From Oleiagrimonas sp963821885 (GTDB lineage: Bacteria > Pseudomonadota > Gammaproteobacteria > Xanthomonadales > Rhodanobacteraceae): a stretch of 64,000 bases of DNA. Numbering within the stretch: the stretch's first letter is position 1; every line of letters begins with the position of its first letter. The stretch lies in contig CAWGFN010000003.1 in NCBI GenBank assembly GCA_963821885.1, positions 124,001-188,000 of the forward strand, in the 5' to 3' direction. This document shows, piece after piece, positions 34,133 to 41,273 of the stretch. The position numbers and the translations under genes are program-made. The notes under the pieces are model-generated. The model was given only the letters and a program-made list of their open reading frames with translations. It had not been told where the DNA came from and did no database searches.

Positions 34133-35926
34133 TCAGGAGGCGGCCGGTTCAGGCTCTTCGTTGCTCGATACCACGCGGTTGCGACCGCTGCGCTTGGCTT
34201 CGTAGAGGGCCTCGTCGGCGTGGATCAGCAGCGGCCGCATGGCGTGCCCGTGCGTTTCGGTGCAGGCCACGCCGATGCTGGTCGTCACCGTCACGCGCTC
34301 ATTTTCGCGCACGGTCACCGGGGCCAGGGCCAGGGCGTGCCGGATGCGTTCGCCGATCTCCACGGCCTGGGCCCGGGTGCAGACGGGCATCAGGATGCCG
34401 AACTCCTCGCCACCCAGTCGGCCGAACAGGTCCGATTCGCGCAGTTCCTCCTGGCAGATGCGGGCCACGTGCTGCAGCACGTCGTCGCCGGTGGCATGTC
34501 CGTAGATGTCGTTGATGCGCTTGAAATGATCCATGTCCAGGATCATGAAGCAGGCATGCTTGTCGGTCCTGCGCAGGCGTTCCAGGGTCTGATCGACCTT
34601 CTCGAAGAAATACGGTCGGTTGTAGATGCCGGTCAGGTCGTCATGACGCGCCATGCGCCGGAAGCGGATCTGCGAATGCTTGATGCGATAGGCCCAGAAG
34701 GCGATGGAGGCCAGCAGGAAGGTCAGCAGCAGCACGTAAAGCCGGTTGGTTTCAGCCGACTTGCTGTCCAGCGACTGGCGCAGCTGCAGGATCTTGTTCT
34801 GCTTGGCCAGTTCGTCCAGCTTCATCTTGTTTGACAGCAGGTCCTGCTTGACGATCTGGTAGGCAATGGCCTGGGCCTGGGCATCGTCGGCGGCGGCCTT
34901 GTACTGCGCCATGTACTTCTCGTACATGGTCAGGGCCAGCGCGTACTGCTTGTCGTGCTTGGCGATCTGGTACAGGAAGGAATAGGCGTATTGCAGGGTC
35001 CAGTTGAAGGTGCCCGACGCATTTTCGTTCACGGCCTTGAGGGCATAGGTCCGCGCCTTGTCGTAGACGTGTTTCTTCAGGTACGCCTCGGCGTACACCA
35101 CGTAGATGCCCGCGATATGCTGGCGTGAACCACTGCGCAGGGTTGCCGGGGAGATGTGGTCGAGATAGGCGATGGCCTTGTCCGGATGGCCTTCCTCGGT
35201 CATCTGGCTGGCCCACACCTCACGCAGTCCGTTGGCGAATCCCGGCGTGTTGGCGCGCTTGCAGTACTCGATGGCCTGCAGGTAGTCCTCGCGGGTGTCG
35301 GCCAGGGTCTCGCCGCGATAGATGCGCTCCTGGGTGCGGAAGACCCGCCCCGCGCAACGATCGGAGTCACTGGTGGCCTCGTTTTCCAGCTGGTCAGCGT
35401 ACTTGATGGCCTCGCTGTAGCGCTTCTGGCTGTCCAGCGCGCGGATGATCGTCCCCAGCGTGGTGCTTTTGATCTTGTGGTCGGTGATGTGGGGCAGCTT
35501 CTCGATGGCTTCGCTGGCCAGGGCATACGCCTTCACGTAGTTGCGCTGCAGGAGATACAGCGCAATGAGGCTGTTGCGGGCGCGAGCGGCGACGCGCGGA
35601 TCGACCACGTGGGCAAGGATCTCGGTGTACATCCGGGTCGCCGTCGCCTTGTCACCGCCCATGTCGGCTTTCACGGCGTCGAGGAACTGCAGGTACTGTT
35701 CCTGCGCGGGTGTCAGCCTGGACCGGTTTGCGCGGATCTCGTCCAGCAAGGCGGTGTAGCGCGCATGGTCGGTGGTCATGGCATGACCGGCATCGATCAG
35801 CATCTGGTCGATGTCCGGCGGTTTCGTCGCCGGTGGATCGCCATGCGCCACGAGCGCGGGCAATACAACGAGCAACGCCACCAGCATGGCGCTGATCAGG
35901 ATGTGTCGGGATGAGGCGAGTGCCAT
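34133..35926 (-). CDS. TPR-TM-GGDEF diguanylate cyclase, paralogue 3
   Basis: The first transcribed of the three tandem paralogues, 597 aa. It has a signal peptide (about 1-29), a periplasmic TPR-like helical array (about 40-385), a membrane helix (about 397-413) and a GGDEF domain (about 428-590). The catalytic GGEEF is at 505-509 and the I-site RESD at 496-499, so it should be active and product-inhibited. It starts 75 bp after the stop of the small putative borosin precursor, on the same strand, so it may share that transcript. The ligand of the TPR sensor is unknown. Confidence 0.9.
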   Translation of the reverse strand: MALASSRHILISAMLVALLVVLPALVAHGDPPATKPPDIDQMLIDAGHAMTTDHARYTALLDEIRANRSRLTPAQEQYLQFLDAVKADMGGDKATATRMYTEILAHVVDPRVAARARNSLIALYLLQRNYVKAYALASEAIEKLPHITDHKIKSTTLGTIIRALDSQKRYSEAIKYADQLENEATSDSDRCAGRVFRTQERIYRGETLADTREDYLQAIEYCKRANTPGFANGLREVWASQMTEEGHPDKAIAYLDHISPATLRSGSRQHIAGIYVVYAEAYLKKHVYDKARTYALKAVNENASGTFNWTLQYAYSFLYQIAKHDKQYALALTMYEKYMAQYKAAADDAQAQAIAYQIVKQDLLSNKMKLDELAKQNKILQLRQSLDSKSAETNRLYVLLLTFLLASIAFWAYRIKHSQIRFRRMARHDDLTGIYNRPYFFEKVDQTLERLRRTDKHACFMILDMDHFKRINDIYGHATGDDVLQHVARICQEELRESDLFGRLGGEEFGILMPVCTRAQAVEIGERIRHALALAPVTVRENERVTVTTSIGVACTETHGHAMRPLLIHADEALYEAKRSGRNRVVSSNEEPEPAAS

Positions 35927-36001
35927 TGATTCAGGATTGGCCGAATCACCGAGCCCGCGATCAAAGGCCGGCCCGGTGACGCAACATGTGCTGGTTGGGC
36001 G

Positions 36002-36268
36002 TTACGCGTTGACCGGCGGCGGCAGCGGCACCTGACGGTCATGCCGCTTGCTGGCCGGTGGCTGCGGGCCTGGCGGTGCGTGCACGAGTTCGAGGTCGTT
36101 CGGCGCCAGCTCGTTCTTCAGCGCCGTGGACTCCCCGCTGGCGACTGCCTGCTTCAGGGTATCGCTGGCGTCCATCTGGTCGAGCGCATGCGCGAGTTGA
36201 TCCGAGGATGCGTGGCGAAGCGAAGCATCCTTGCCAATGGATTCCAGCAAGTCGATGGTGTCGGTCAT
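36002..36268 (-). CDS. Putative borosin precursor peptide (SonA-like)
   Basis: An 88-aa protein with no database-style domain name known to me. Residues 4-55 (TIDLLESIGKDASLRHA... to ...ASGESTALKNELA) match the pattern of the borosin-binding domain of Shewanella SonA: a helix with L..(I/L)G.DA.L, a short turn, a second helix, then an acidic (S/T)G(E/D).. helix. The tail (56-88) is disordered, with LELVHA followed by nine prolines, and would hold the core peptide. It lies directly downstream of a SonM-like methyltransferase (196-bp gap, same strand). ATG 36268 follows GGGGA. This is an inference from pattern and context; a free-standing hypothetical protein is the alternative. Confidence 0.6.
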   Translation of the reverse strand: MTDTIDLLESIGKDASLRHASSDQLAHALDQMDASDTLKQAVASGESTALKNELAPNDLELVHAPPGPQPPASKRHDRQVPLPPPVNA

Positions 36269-36464
36269 GGTGTCCCCGTGTACTGCCTGTGTCCCCGAAG
36301 AAGGTTGTCATGCGCACCGCCACCCATTGCGGACGGCCGGCTCACACGGCAGCGCATGATGTACCACAATTGTGCGCGACGTGTCTCATTTTTCGATCTT
36401 GTTCATGCACGGCCGGGGCCGGATGCCGGGGATGGTCCGGGCCCGTGCGCTTACTCGAATGAGG

Positions 36465-37295
36465 TCATTCAGCCCAGTATTCGCGATCCAGCGCGTCCAG
36501 GCGTTCGAGCATCGCGTCGTTCGGCGCGGGCTCGCCATGGGGCGGGATGACGACCGTTTCCTCGGCGCTGATCTGGGTCGAGGTCAGCAGCCGCAAGGGT
36601 ATGCGCCGGATGCGCGGGCGCTCGATCGGCAGTGTGGCGCCGCGGTAGATGATGATCTCGTGATCCCTGGGGTAGGACTCGGCGAGCACGTCCACCAGCA
36701 GCAGTCGGTGTCCGGGGCTGGTGGCGAATAGCTTCATGGTGCGGTCGCCGACCAGGCCGACCTGCCACAGCACCAGGTAGGCGTGCGTGTTCAACGGCAC
36801 CTTGCAGTACAGCAACTGGCTGGCTTCGTAGTGCTGGCAGCCGTGGCGCCCGGGGTCGATGCCCAGGTCGGCGTAGAGACAATCCTCGGCCGAGATGCCG
36901 GGCTCCATGACCGCGGGGTAGCCTTCCTCGCGCGCCACCCGGATCACCTCGTGCGGGGACCAGGCGAAGATGCCGGGATGGCCGTAGAACACCGCGCACA
37001 CCTTCTTGCCGTCGCGCACCTCGGTCATCATCACCTCGACCCATTCGCGGTAGGTCACCGCGCGCGACTTGTCGCCCTTGCCGTAGTACGGCTGCAGGCT
37101 GCGCACGTCCGGATGCAGGCGCTCCAGCCAGAGCGCCACGATGCCGTCCGAGAGCGCGGCGAACACCACGTCGGCCTGCTCGATGTGGCTGCGCGCCAGC
37201 GGCGTGAGGTGCGAGCCCAGGGTCATGCCCAGGCCCACGCAGGCGATGCTGCCGGGCGGCGGCGGGGGGGCGGGTTCGTCGCGGTTGGGAGTCAT
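36465..37295 (-). CDS. Putative borosin peptide backbone alpha-N-methyltransferase (SonM-like)
   Basis: A 276-aa member of the tetrapyrrole-methylase (TP-methylase) fold. It has the SAM-binding Gly-rich start IACVGLGMTLGSHLTP (17-32), a YYGKGDKSRAVTY segment (70-82) that matches the catalytic Tyr/Arg/Tyr region of OphMA and SonM, YGHPGIFAW (104-112) and MEPGISAEDCLYADLGIDPG (130-149). These motifs are those of the borosin backbone N-methyltransferases rather than of cobalamin or sirohaem enzymes. No precursor is fused to it; a precursor-like gene follows. The start ATG 37295 is 24 bp after ilvE, giving a 14-residue Pro-rich lead. A tetrapyrrole role is the less likely alternative. Confidence 0.75.
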   Translation of the reverse strand: MTPNRDEPAPPPPPGSIACVGLGMTLGSHLTPLARSHIEQADVVFAALSDGIVALWLERLHPDVRSLQPYYGKGDKSRAVTYREWVEVMMTEVRDGKKVCAVFYGHPGIFAWSPHEVIRVAREEGYPAVMEPGISAEDCLYADLGIDPGRHGCQHYEASQLLYCKVPLNTHAYLVLWQVGLVGDRTMKLFATSPGHRLLLVDVLAESYPRDHEIIIYRGATLPIERPRIRRIPLRLLTSTQISAEETVVIPPHGEPAPNDAMLERLDALDREYWAE

Positions 37296-37319
37296 GCGGC
37301 CATCAGCCAGGGCGGGTCT

Positions 37320-38255
37320 TCACGGGCCCGCGCTTTCGCGCACCGGTTCGAGCCAGCCCCAACGGTCCTCGGTGCGGCCGTCGAAGAGGCCGAAAAACAG
37401 GTCCTGCATCCGGCGCGTCATCGGTCCGGTCTTGCCCGTGCCGACCGGCTTGCCGTCGACCGAGCGAATCGGCGTGACCTCCGCCGCGGTGCCGCACATG
37501 AACACCTCGTCGGCCAGGTACAGGTACTCGCGCGGCATGTCCCGCTCGATCACCTCGATGCCGTCGGCACGCGCCAGCGTCATCAGGGTGTCGCGGGTGA
37601 TGCCGTTGAGGATCGCCGCGCTGACCGGGGTCGTGAACATCTGCTCGCCGAACACCAGGAACAGGTTTTCGCCGGCGCCTTCGCTGAGCAGGCCGGTGGA
37701 GGCCAGCGCGATGCCCTCGCCGAAGCCCAGGCGGCGCGCCTCGCGCGCGACCAGTTGGCCCGACAGGTAGTTGCCGCCGGCCTTGGCGCCGGCCGGAATG
37801 GTGTTGGGGGCGAAGCGCTGCCAGCTCGACACGCAGGCATCGATGCCGTTCTCCAGCGCCTCGGGGCCGAGGTAGGTGCCCATCGCCCACGCCGCGACGG
37901 TGACGTCGGTGGGGCATTCGGCCGACAGCGACAGGCCGCCCAGGCCACGGAACGCCAGCGGACGCAGGTAGGCCTTCTCCAGGCCGTTGCGCGCGATCAC
38001 CTCGTGGCAGGCCGCCACGATCTGCTCGATGGTGAAGGGCATGGCCATGTCGTAGATCTTCGCCGAGTGGAAGAGGCGTCGGATGTGGTCGTGCAGACGA
38101 AAGATGGCCTGGCCGTTCGGCGTGGGGTAGCTGCGTATGCCCTCGAACACCGAGGAGCCGTAGTGCAGCGCGTGCGACATCACGTGCACCGTGGCGTCCT
38201 GCCAGGGCATGATCCTGCCGTTGTGCCAGATCAGATCGGGGTACTGGGTCGCCAT
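37320..38255 (-). CDS. ilvE: Branched-chain amino acid aminotransferase
   Basis: A 311-aa class IV aminotransferase (PLP) that converts branched-chain 2-oxoacids to Val, Leu and Ile. The catalytic Lys is in NTIPAGAKAGGNYLSGQL (near residue 160), and the Arg/Tyr and Thr loops are LHYGSSVFEGIRSY and FMCGTAAEVTPI, the latter marking BCAT over D-amino-acid transaminase. The length matches E. coli IlvE. The methyltransferase gene starts 24 bp after its stop, so they may be cotranscribed. The ilv pathway neighbours are absent. Confidence 0.92.
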   Translation of the reverse strand: MATQYPDLIWHNGRIMPWQDATVHVMSHALHYGSSVFEGIRSYPTPNGQAIFRLHDHIRRLFHSAKIYDMAMPFTIEQIVAACHEVIARNGLEKAYLRPLAFRGLGGLSLSAECPTDVTVAAWAMGTYLGPEALENGIDACVSSWQRFAPNTIPAGAKAGGNYLSGQLVAREARRLGFGEGIALASTGLLSEGAGENLFLVFGEQMFTTPVSAAILNGITRDTLMTLARADGIEVIERDMPREYLYLADEVFMCGTAAEVTPIRSVDGKPVGTGKTGPMTRRMQDLFFGLFDGRTEDRWGWLEPVRESAGP

Positions 38256-38321
38256 CGCGCGGTCTCCGGGAACAATCGTCCCATGATAGCGGCTGGCCGG
38301 TGCCCGGACATGTGCATGGCG

Positions 38322-38861
38322 TCAGGGGTGCAGCCAGAAGCAGCCCGCGCGCGCCGTCACCGCGAAGCGCAGCGTGCCGCCAGTCGATCCCTGCATGCCA
38401 CCGATGCGCACCAGCAGGTCGGGTTGTGCCGGCGCCCCCGGGGGCGGCCGGCGCGGCGCCGATGTCGCGAGCGATGGCGCAACGGCCGGGACCGGTGCCT
38501 GCGTGGGCCCGTCATCGCCGACCCCGAGCAGGGGGTGGCGCATCCACCGCTTGAATTGCGCCAGTCGCTGCTGCGCATCGGCATCGGTGTAGTCGTCCCA
38601 AAGCATCAGGCCGGCCAGGGCATTGGCGTCGTGCTGCACGAAGGCGTGGGCGACGTGTTCCCGCAAGGCCGCACGCGAGGCCGGACAGGCGTGGCCGGAC
38701 GGTGGCTCGATGGCGCCGATCCGGATCGAGGGCGCGCTGTCGCACGGCTGGTCGGTGAAGACCGGGGTACCGTTGGCGGAGGCGCAGTGATGCACGGCGG
38801 ACTGGGCCAGGGCGACGGGGCTGGCCATGAGCAGCGATGCAAGCAGCAGGATGCGCGCCAT
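38322..38861 (-). CDS. Secreted DUF4124-like protein
   Basis: A 179-aa exported protein. The signal peptide MARILLLASLLMASPVALAQS (about 1-20) is followed by the DUF4124-type motif VHHCASANGTPVFTDQPC, a two-Cys loop domain common in Xanthomonadales periplasmic proteins. The rest is Pro-rich and of unknown fold. The start ATG 38861 lies 56 bp after the metF stop on the same strand. The long open frame upstream of it belongs to the antisense of metF and is ignored. The function is unknown. Confidence 0.75.
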   Translation of the reverse strand: MARILLLASLLMASPVALAQSAVHHCASANGTPVFTDQPCDSAPSIRIGAIEPPSGHACPASRAALREHVAHAFVQHDANALAGLMLWDDYTDADAQQRLAQFKRWMRHPLLGVGDDGPTQAPVPAVAPSLATSAPRRPPPGAPAQPDLLVRIGGMQGSTGGTLRFAVTARAGCFWLHP

Positions 38862-38917
38862 GGCGCCAGCATAGTTCGATCGGACCCGGGCCGGCTGAAC
38901 GGCTTGCCCCGAGGCGC

Positions 38918-39739
38918 TCACCGCAGGCGTTCCACCACCGCCAGGGTCGCCACCGCGCGGTTCAGGGTATACAGGTGCAGGCCCGGCGCGCCGCCCTCGA
39001 TCAGCCGACGGCACATGCCCGCCACGATGTCCGCCCCCAGCGCGCGCACGCTTTCCACGTCGTCGTAATAGGCCTGCATGCGCTTGACGATCCAGCGCGG
39101 GATCTCCGCGCCGCAGGTGTCGGAGAAGCGCTTGAGCTGGGTGAAATTGGAGATCGGCATGATGCCCGGCACGATGGGGATGTCGATGCCGGCGGCCTGC
39201 GCATCGTCGACGAAACGGAAGTAGGCGTCGGGGTTGAAGAAGTACTGCGTGATGGCGCCGTTGGCGCCGCACTCCACCTTGTGCCGGAAATGGCGCATGT
39301 CGGCCAGCGCATCGTCGGCCTGCGGGTGGGTTTCCGGATAGCAGGCCACCTCGATGTGGAAGTGGTCGCCCGAGTGCTCGCGGATGAAGGCGACCAGCTC
39401 CGAGGCGTAGGTGAAGTCGCCGGGTCCGGCCATGCCCGAGGGCATGTCGCCGCGCAGCGCCACCAGGCGGGTGCAGCCCATGTCCCGGTAGGCATCCAGC
39501 AGGCTGGCGATTTCCTCGCGCGTGCCGCCCATGCACGACAGGTGCGGCGCGCCGTCCAGGCCGGCGTCCCTCAGGGCCTTCACTGTCTGCGGGGTGTAGC
39601 TGAGGGTGGAGCCGCCGGCGCCGAAGGTGACGCTGGCGTATTCGGGCTCGAGCGCGCGCAGGCGGGGCAGGGCGTTGTCGAACTGTTCGCGCTGCTTTTC
39701 GGTCTTGGGCGGGAAGAATTCCAGGGAGAGGGCGGTCAT
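38918..39739 (-). CDS. metF: 5,10-methylenetetrahydrofolate reductase
   Basis: MetF reduces methylene-THF to methyl-THF with a flavin, supplying the methyl group for methionine. The 273-aa chain begins SLEFFPPKTEKQ, with the catalytic Glu in EFFPPK, and contains VTFGAGGSTLSYT, HLSCMGGTREEI, ALRGDMPSG and IPIVPGIMPISNFTQLKRF, all typical. The start is ATG 39739; an upstream ATG 39766 would put nine extra residues before it and overlap the inverted repeat at 39756. MetF donates methyl groups that the borosin-type enzyme and AhcY handle downstream in the same region. Confidence 0.94.
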   Translation of the reverse strand: MTALSLEFFPPKTEKQREQFDNALPRLRALEPEYASVTFGAGGSTLSYTPQTVKALRDAGLDGAPHLSCMGGTREEIASLLDAYRDMGCTRLVALRGDMPSGMAGPGDFTYASELVAFIREHSGDHFHIEVACYPETHPQADDALADMRHFRHKVECGANGAITQYFFNPDAYFRFVDDAQAAGIDIPIVPGIMPISNFTQLKRFSDTCGAEIPRWIVKRMQAYYDDVESVRALGADIVAGMCRRLIEGGAPGLHLYTLNRAVATLAVVERLR

Positions 39740-39755
39740 GGGTCGGGCACCAATA

Positions 39756-39773
39756 TATCTTTTCATCAAGATA
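39756..39773. promoter_or_regulatory. Inverted repeat upstream of metF, candidate operator
   Basis: TATCTT-N6-AAGATA, a perfect 6-bp inverted repeat, lies 16 bp before the metF start. The AT-rich site stands out in GC-rich DNA. Some methionine-cycle repressors bind similar AT-rich palindromes, but I cannot name the regulator from sequence. It also overlaps a TATATT box that could be part of the metF promoter. Confidence 0.45.
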
Positions 39774-39949
39774 CAAAGATGGTGTCGCAATCGTCGCCCA
39801 TGTGCAAGCGGCCGTCCGGGCCGTGCAGGTCATGCCGCGGCGAAATTGCGCCGCCGCTGGCCCGTTCGCAGAACCCTCGGTCAGGTGGCCCGGCACGACA
39901 GGCCGGGAGGTTGCCTTCGCGGGCCGGTCGTCGCCTCTTGACGCAAGCA

Positions 39950-39974
39950 ATTATTTCTATAATTCTAGAATAAT
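39950..39974 (+). promoter_or_regulatory. arsR promoter with overlapping operator
   Basis: A TATAAT -10 box (39958-39963) lies inside an AT-rich inverted repeat: ATTATT (39950-39955) and AATAAT (39969-39974), with TTCTAGAA (39963-39970) in the middle. The arsR ATG is at 39973, so transcription would start within a few bases of the start codon. ArsR dimers bind such sites and leave on As(III). TTGACG lies 14 bp upstream of the -10, a short spacer. Confidence 0.55.
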
Positions 39975-40305
39975 GGAATCAGAATCCGCCCTGGCCTGCC
40001 TGACCGCGCTGGCCCACGAACATCGCCTGGCCCTGTTCCGCCTGCTGGTGCAGGCCGGCGACGCGGGCATGGCGGTGGGCGAGCTGGCCGCGGCCACCGG
40101 CCTGGCCGGTGCCACGCTCAACCATCACCTGAACCAGTTGCGGCAGGCCGGCCTGGTCACCGACGAGCGGCATGGCCGCTCGATCCAGTGCAGCGCCAGC
40201 TACGCACGCATGAACGGCCTGCTCGATTTCCTCACCGCCAACTGCTGCGCGGGTTCGGCGTCGTCGACCTGCGTGCCCGCGCCGCGTGCCGCGAAACACT
40301 GCTGA
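39973..40305 (+). CDS. arsR: ArsR-family arsenic-responsive repressor
   Basis: A 110-aa winged-helix repressor of the ars operon. The recognition-helix region reads LAGATLNHHLNQLRQAGLVTDERHGRSIQCS. The usual CVC metal motif of the DNA-binding helix is absent; instead Cys residues cluster near the C-terminus (NCCAGSASSTC and the final C), suggesting an alternative As(III) site. It is the first gene of arsR-arsI-arsC-acr3; the next gene starts 10 bp later. The start ATG 39973 is almost at the promoter, so the message may be leaderless. Confidence 0.88.
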   Translation: MESESALACLTALAHEHRLALFRLLVQAGDAGMAVGELAAATGLAGATLNHHLNQLRQAGLVTDERHGRSIQCSASYARMNGLLDFLTANCCAGSASSTCVPAPRAAKHC

Positions 40306-40315
40306 GAGAGTGCTC

Positions 40316-40768
40316 ATGAAACGCTTTCACGTCCATATCAACGTCGATGATCTCAAGGCCAGCATCGACTTCTATCGCATGCTGTTCGGCGCCGAACCGA
40401 GCGTGGTCGAGTCCGATTACGCCAAGTGGATGCTGGACGATCCGCGGGTGAATCTCGCCATCTCGCAGCGCGGCCGCGCCGCCGGCGTCGACCATCTGGG
40501 CCTGCAGGCCGAGGACGAGGCGGAACTGTCGGCCCTGGGCGCGCGCCTGCGCGAGGCCGATGCGGTGACGCTGGCCGAACAGGCCACGGTGTGCTGCTAC
40601 GCGAAGTCGGACAAGTACTGGGCCGAGGATCCGCAAGGCGTGCGCTGGGAAAGTTTCCGCACGGTGGGTAGCTCGACCACCTACACGCAGGGCGAGGACG
40701 AGGGCGCCGCCAGCACGCCGTGCTGCGGCCCGTCGGCGAAGAAGGCCGGGCAGGGGGCATGCTGCTGA
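40316..40768 (+). CDS. arsI: ArsI-type C-As lyase (glyoxalase fold)
   Basis: ArsI is a non-haem Fe(II) dioxygenase that cleaves the C-As bond of trivalent organoarsenicals such as MAs(III). The 150-aa vicinal-oxygen-chelate protein has the Fe-ligand positions H5 (FHVHINVDD), H60 (VDHLGLQ) and E112 (RWESFR), and the vicinal C93-C94 pair in TVCCYAKSDKYWAEDP that binds the arsenical. The C-terminus adds TPCCGPSAKKAGQGACC, two more Cys pairs that could bind arsenic. The start ATG 40316 follows GAGAG. CadI-type glyoxalase would be the alternative name. Confidence 0.88.
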   Translation: MKRFHVHINVDDLKASIDFYRMLFGAEPSVVESDYAKWMLDDPRVNLAISQRGRAAGVDHLGLQAEDEAELSALGARLREADAVTLAEQATVCCYAKSDKYWAEDPQGVRWESFRTVGSSTTYTQGEDEGAASTPCCGPSAKKAGQGACC

Positions 40769-40769
40769 C

Positions 40770-41273
40770 ATGAACGCTGCGATCAAGCACGTGCTGTTCC
40801 TGTGCACCGGCAATTCCGCGCGCAGCGTGATGGCCGAGGCGTTGCTCAATGTCCTGGGCAAGGGCCGCTTCGTGGCGCACAGTGCCGGCAGCCATCCCGG
40901 CGGCGCCGTGCAGCCGATGGCCGAGGCGCTGGCACGCGAGATGGGTTATGAGGGCGAGTTGCGCAGCAAGAGCTGGGACGAGTTCGCCCGGCCCGGCGCG
41001 CCGGCCATGGATATCGTCATCACCGTGTGCGACAACGCCGCCGGCGAGGTCTGTCCGGTGTGGCCGGGACACCCGGTCAACGCGCACTGGGGCGTGCCCG
41101 ATCCGGCCGCCGTCGAGGGCGACGAGGATACCCGTCGACATGCCTATCTGACGGCATGGTCGATGTTGCGCCGAAGGATCGAGCTGATGCTGGCGCTGCC
41201 GGTGGACAAGCTCGAGCGCATGGCGTTGCAGGATGCCTTGCGTGGCATCGGTCGCGAAGGTGCCAAGGCATGA
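40770..41273 (+). CDS. arsC: Arsenate reductase, thioredoxin-coupled ArsC
   Basis: A 167-aa LMW-phosphatase-fold reductase that turns arsenate into arsenite. The nucleophile Cys is in FLCTGNSARS (C12), the P-loop of this fold. The second and third redox Cys are in VITVCDNAAGEVCPVWPG (C87 and C95), which is the thioredoxin-coupled mechanism. It begins one base after the arsI stop and overlaps the acr3 start by four bases. The product is exported by ACR3. Confidence 0.93.
   Translation: MNAAIKHVLFLCTGNSARSVMAEALLNVLGKGRFVAHSAGSHPGGAVQPMAEALAREMGYEGELRSKSWDEFARPGAPAMDIVITVCDNAAGEVCPVWPGHPVNAHWGVPDPAAVEGDEDTRRHAYLTAWSMLRRRIELMLALPVDKLERMALQDALRGIGREGAKA

Noticed and set aside
36002..36268. Reading the 88-aa protein as a Nif11-type or lanthipeptide leader
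   Set aside because: No double-Gly cleavage motif and no Cys/Ser/Thr-rich core. The binding-domain pattern and the neighbouring methyltransferase favour a borosin precursor.
36340..36375. A sigma54-like GG-N10-GC match upstream of the precursor
   Set aside because: Only the GG/GC pair fits; the rest of the -24/-12 consensus is weak and the paralogous site near 32073 does not fit.
36465..37295. Annotating the TP-methylase as a cobalamin or sirohaem enzyme
   Set aside because: Cobalamin or sirohaem genes are absent nearby, and the YYGKGDKSR...TY, YGHPGIF and MEPGISAEDCL segments fit borosin methyltransferases better. The alternative is not excluded.
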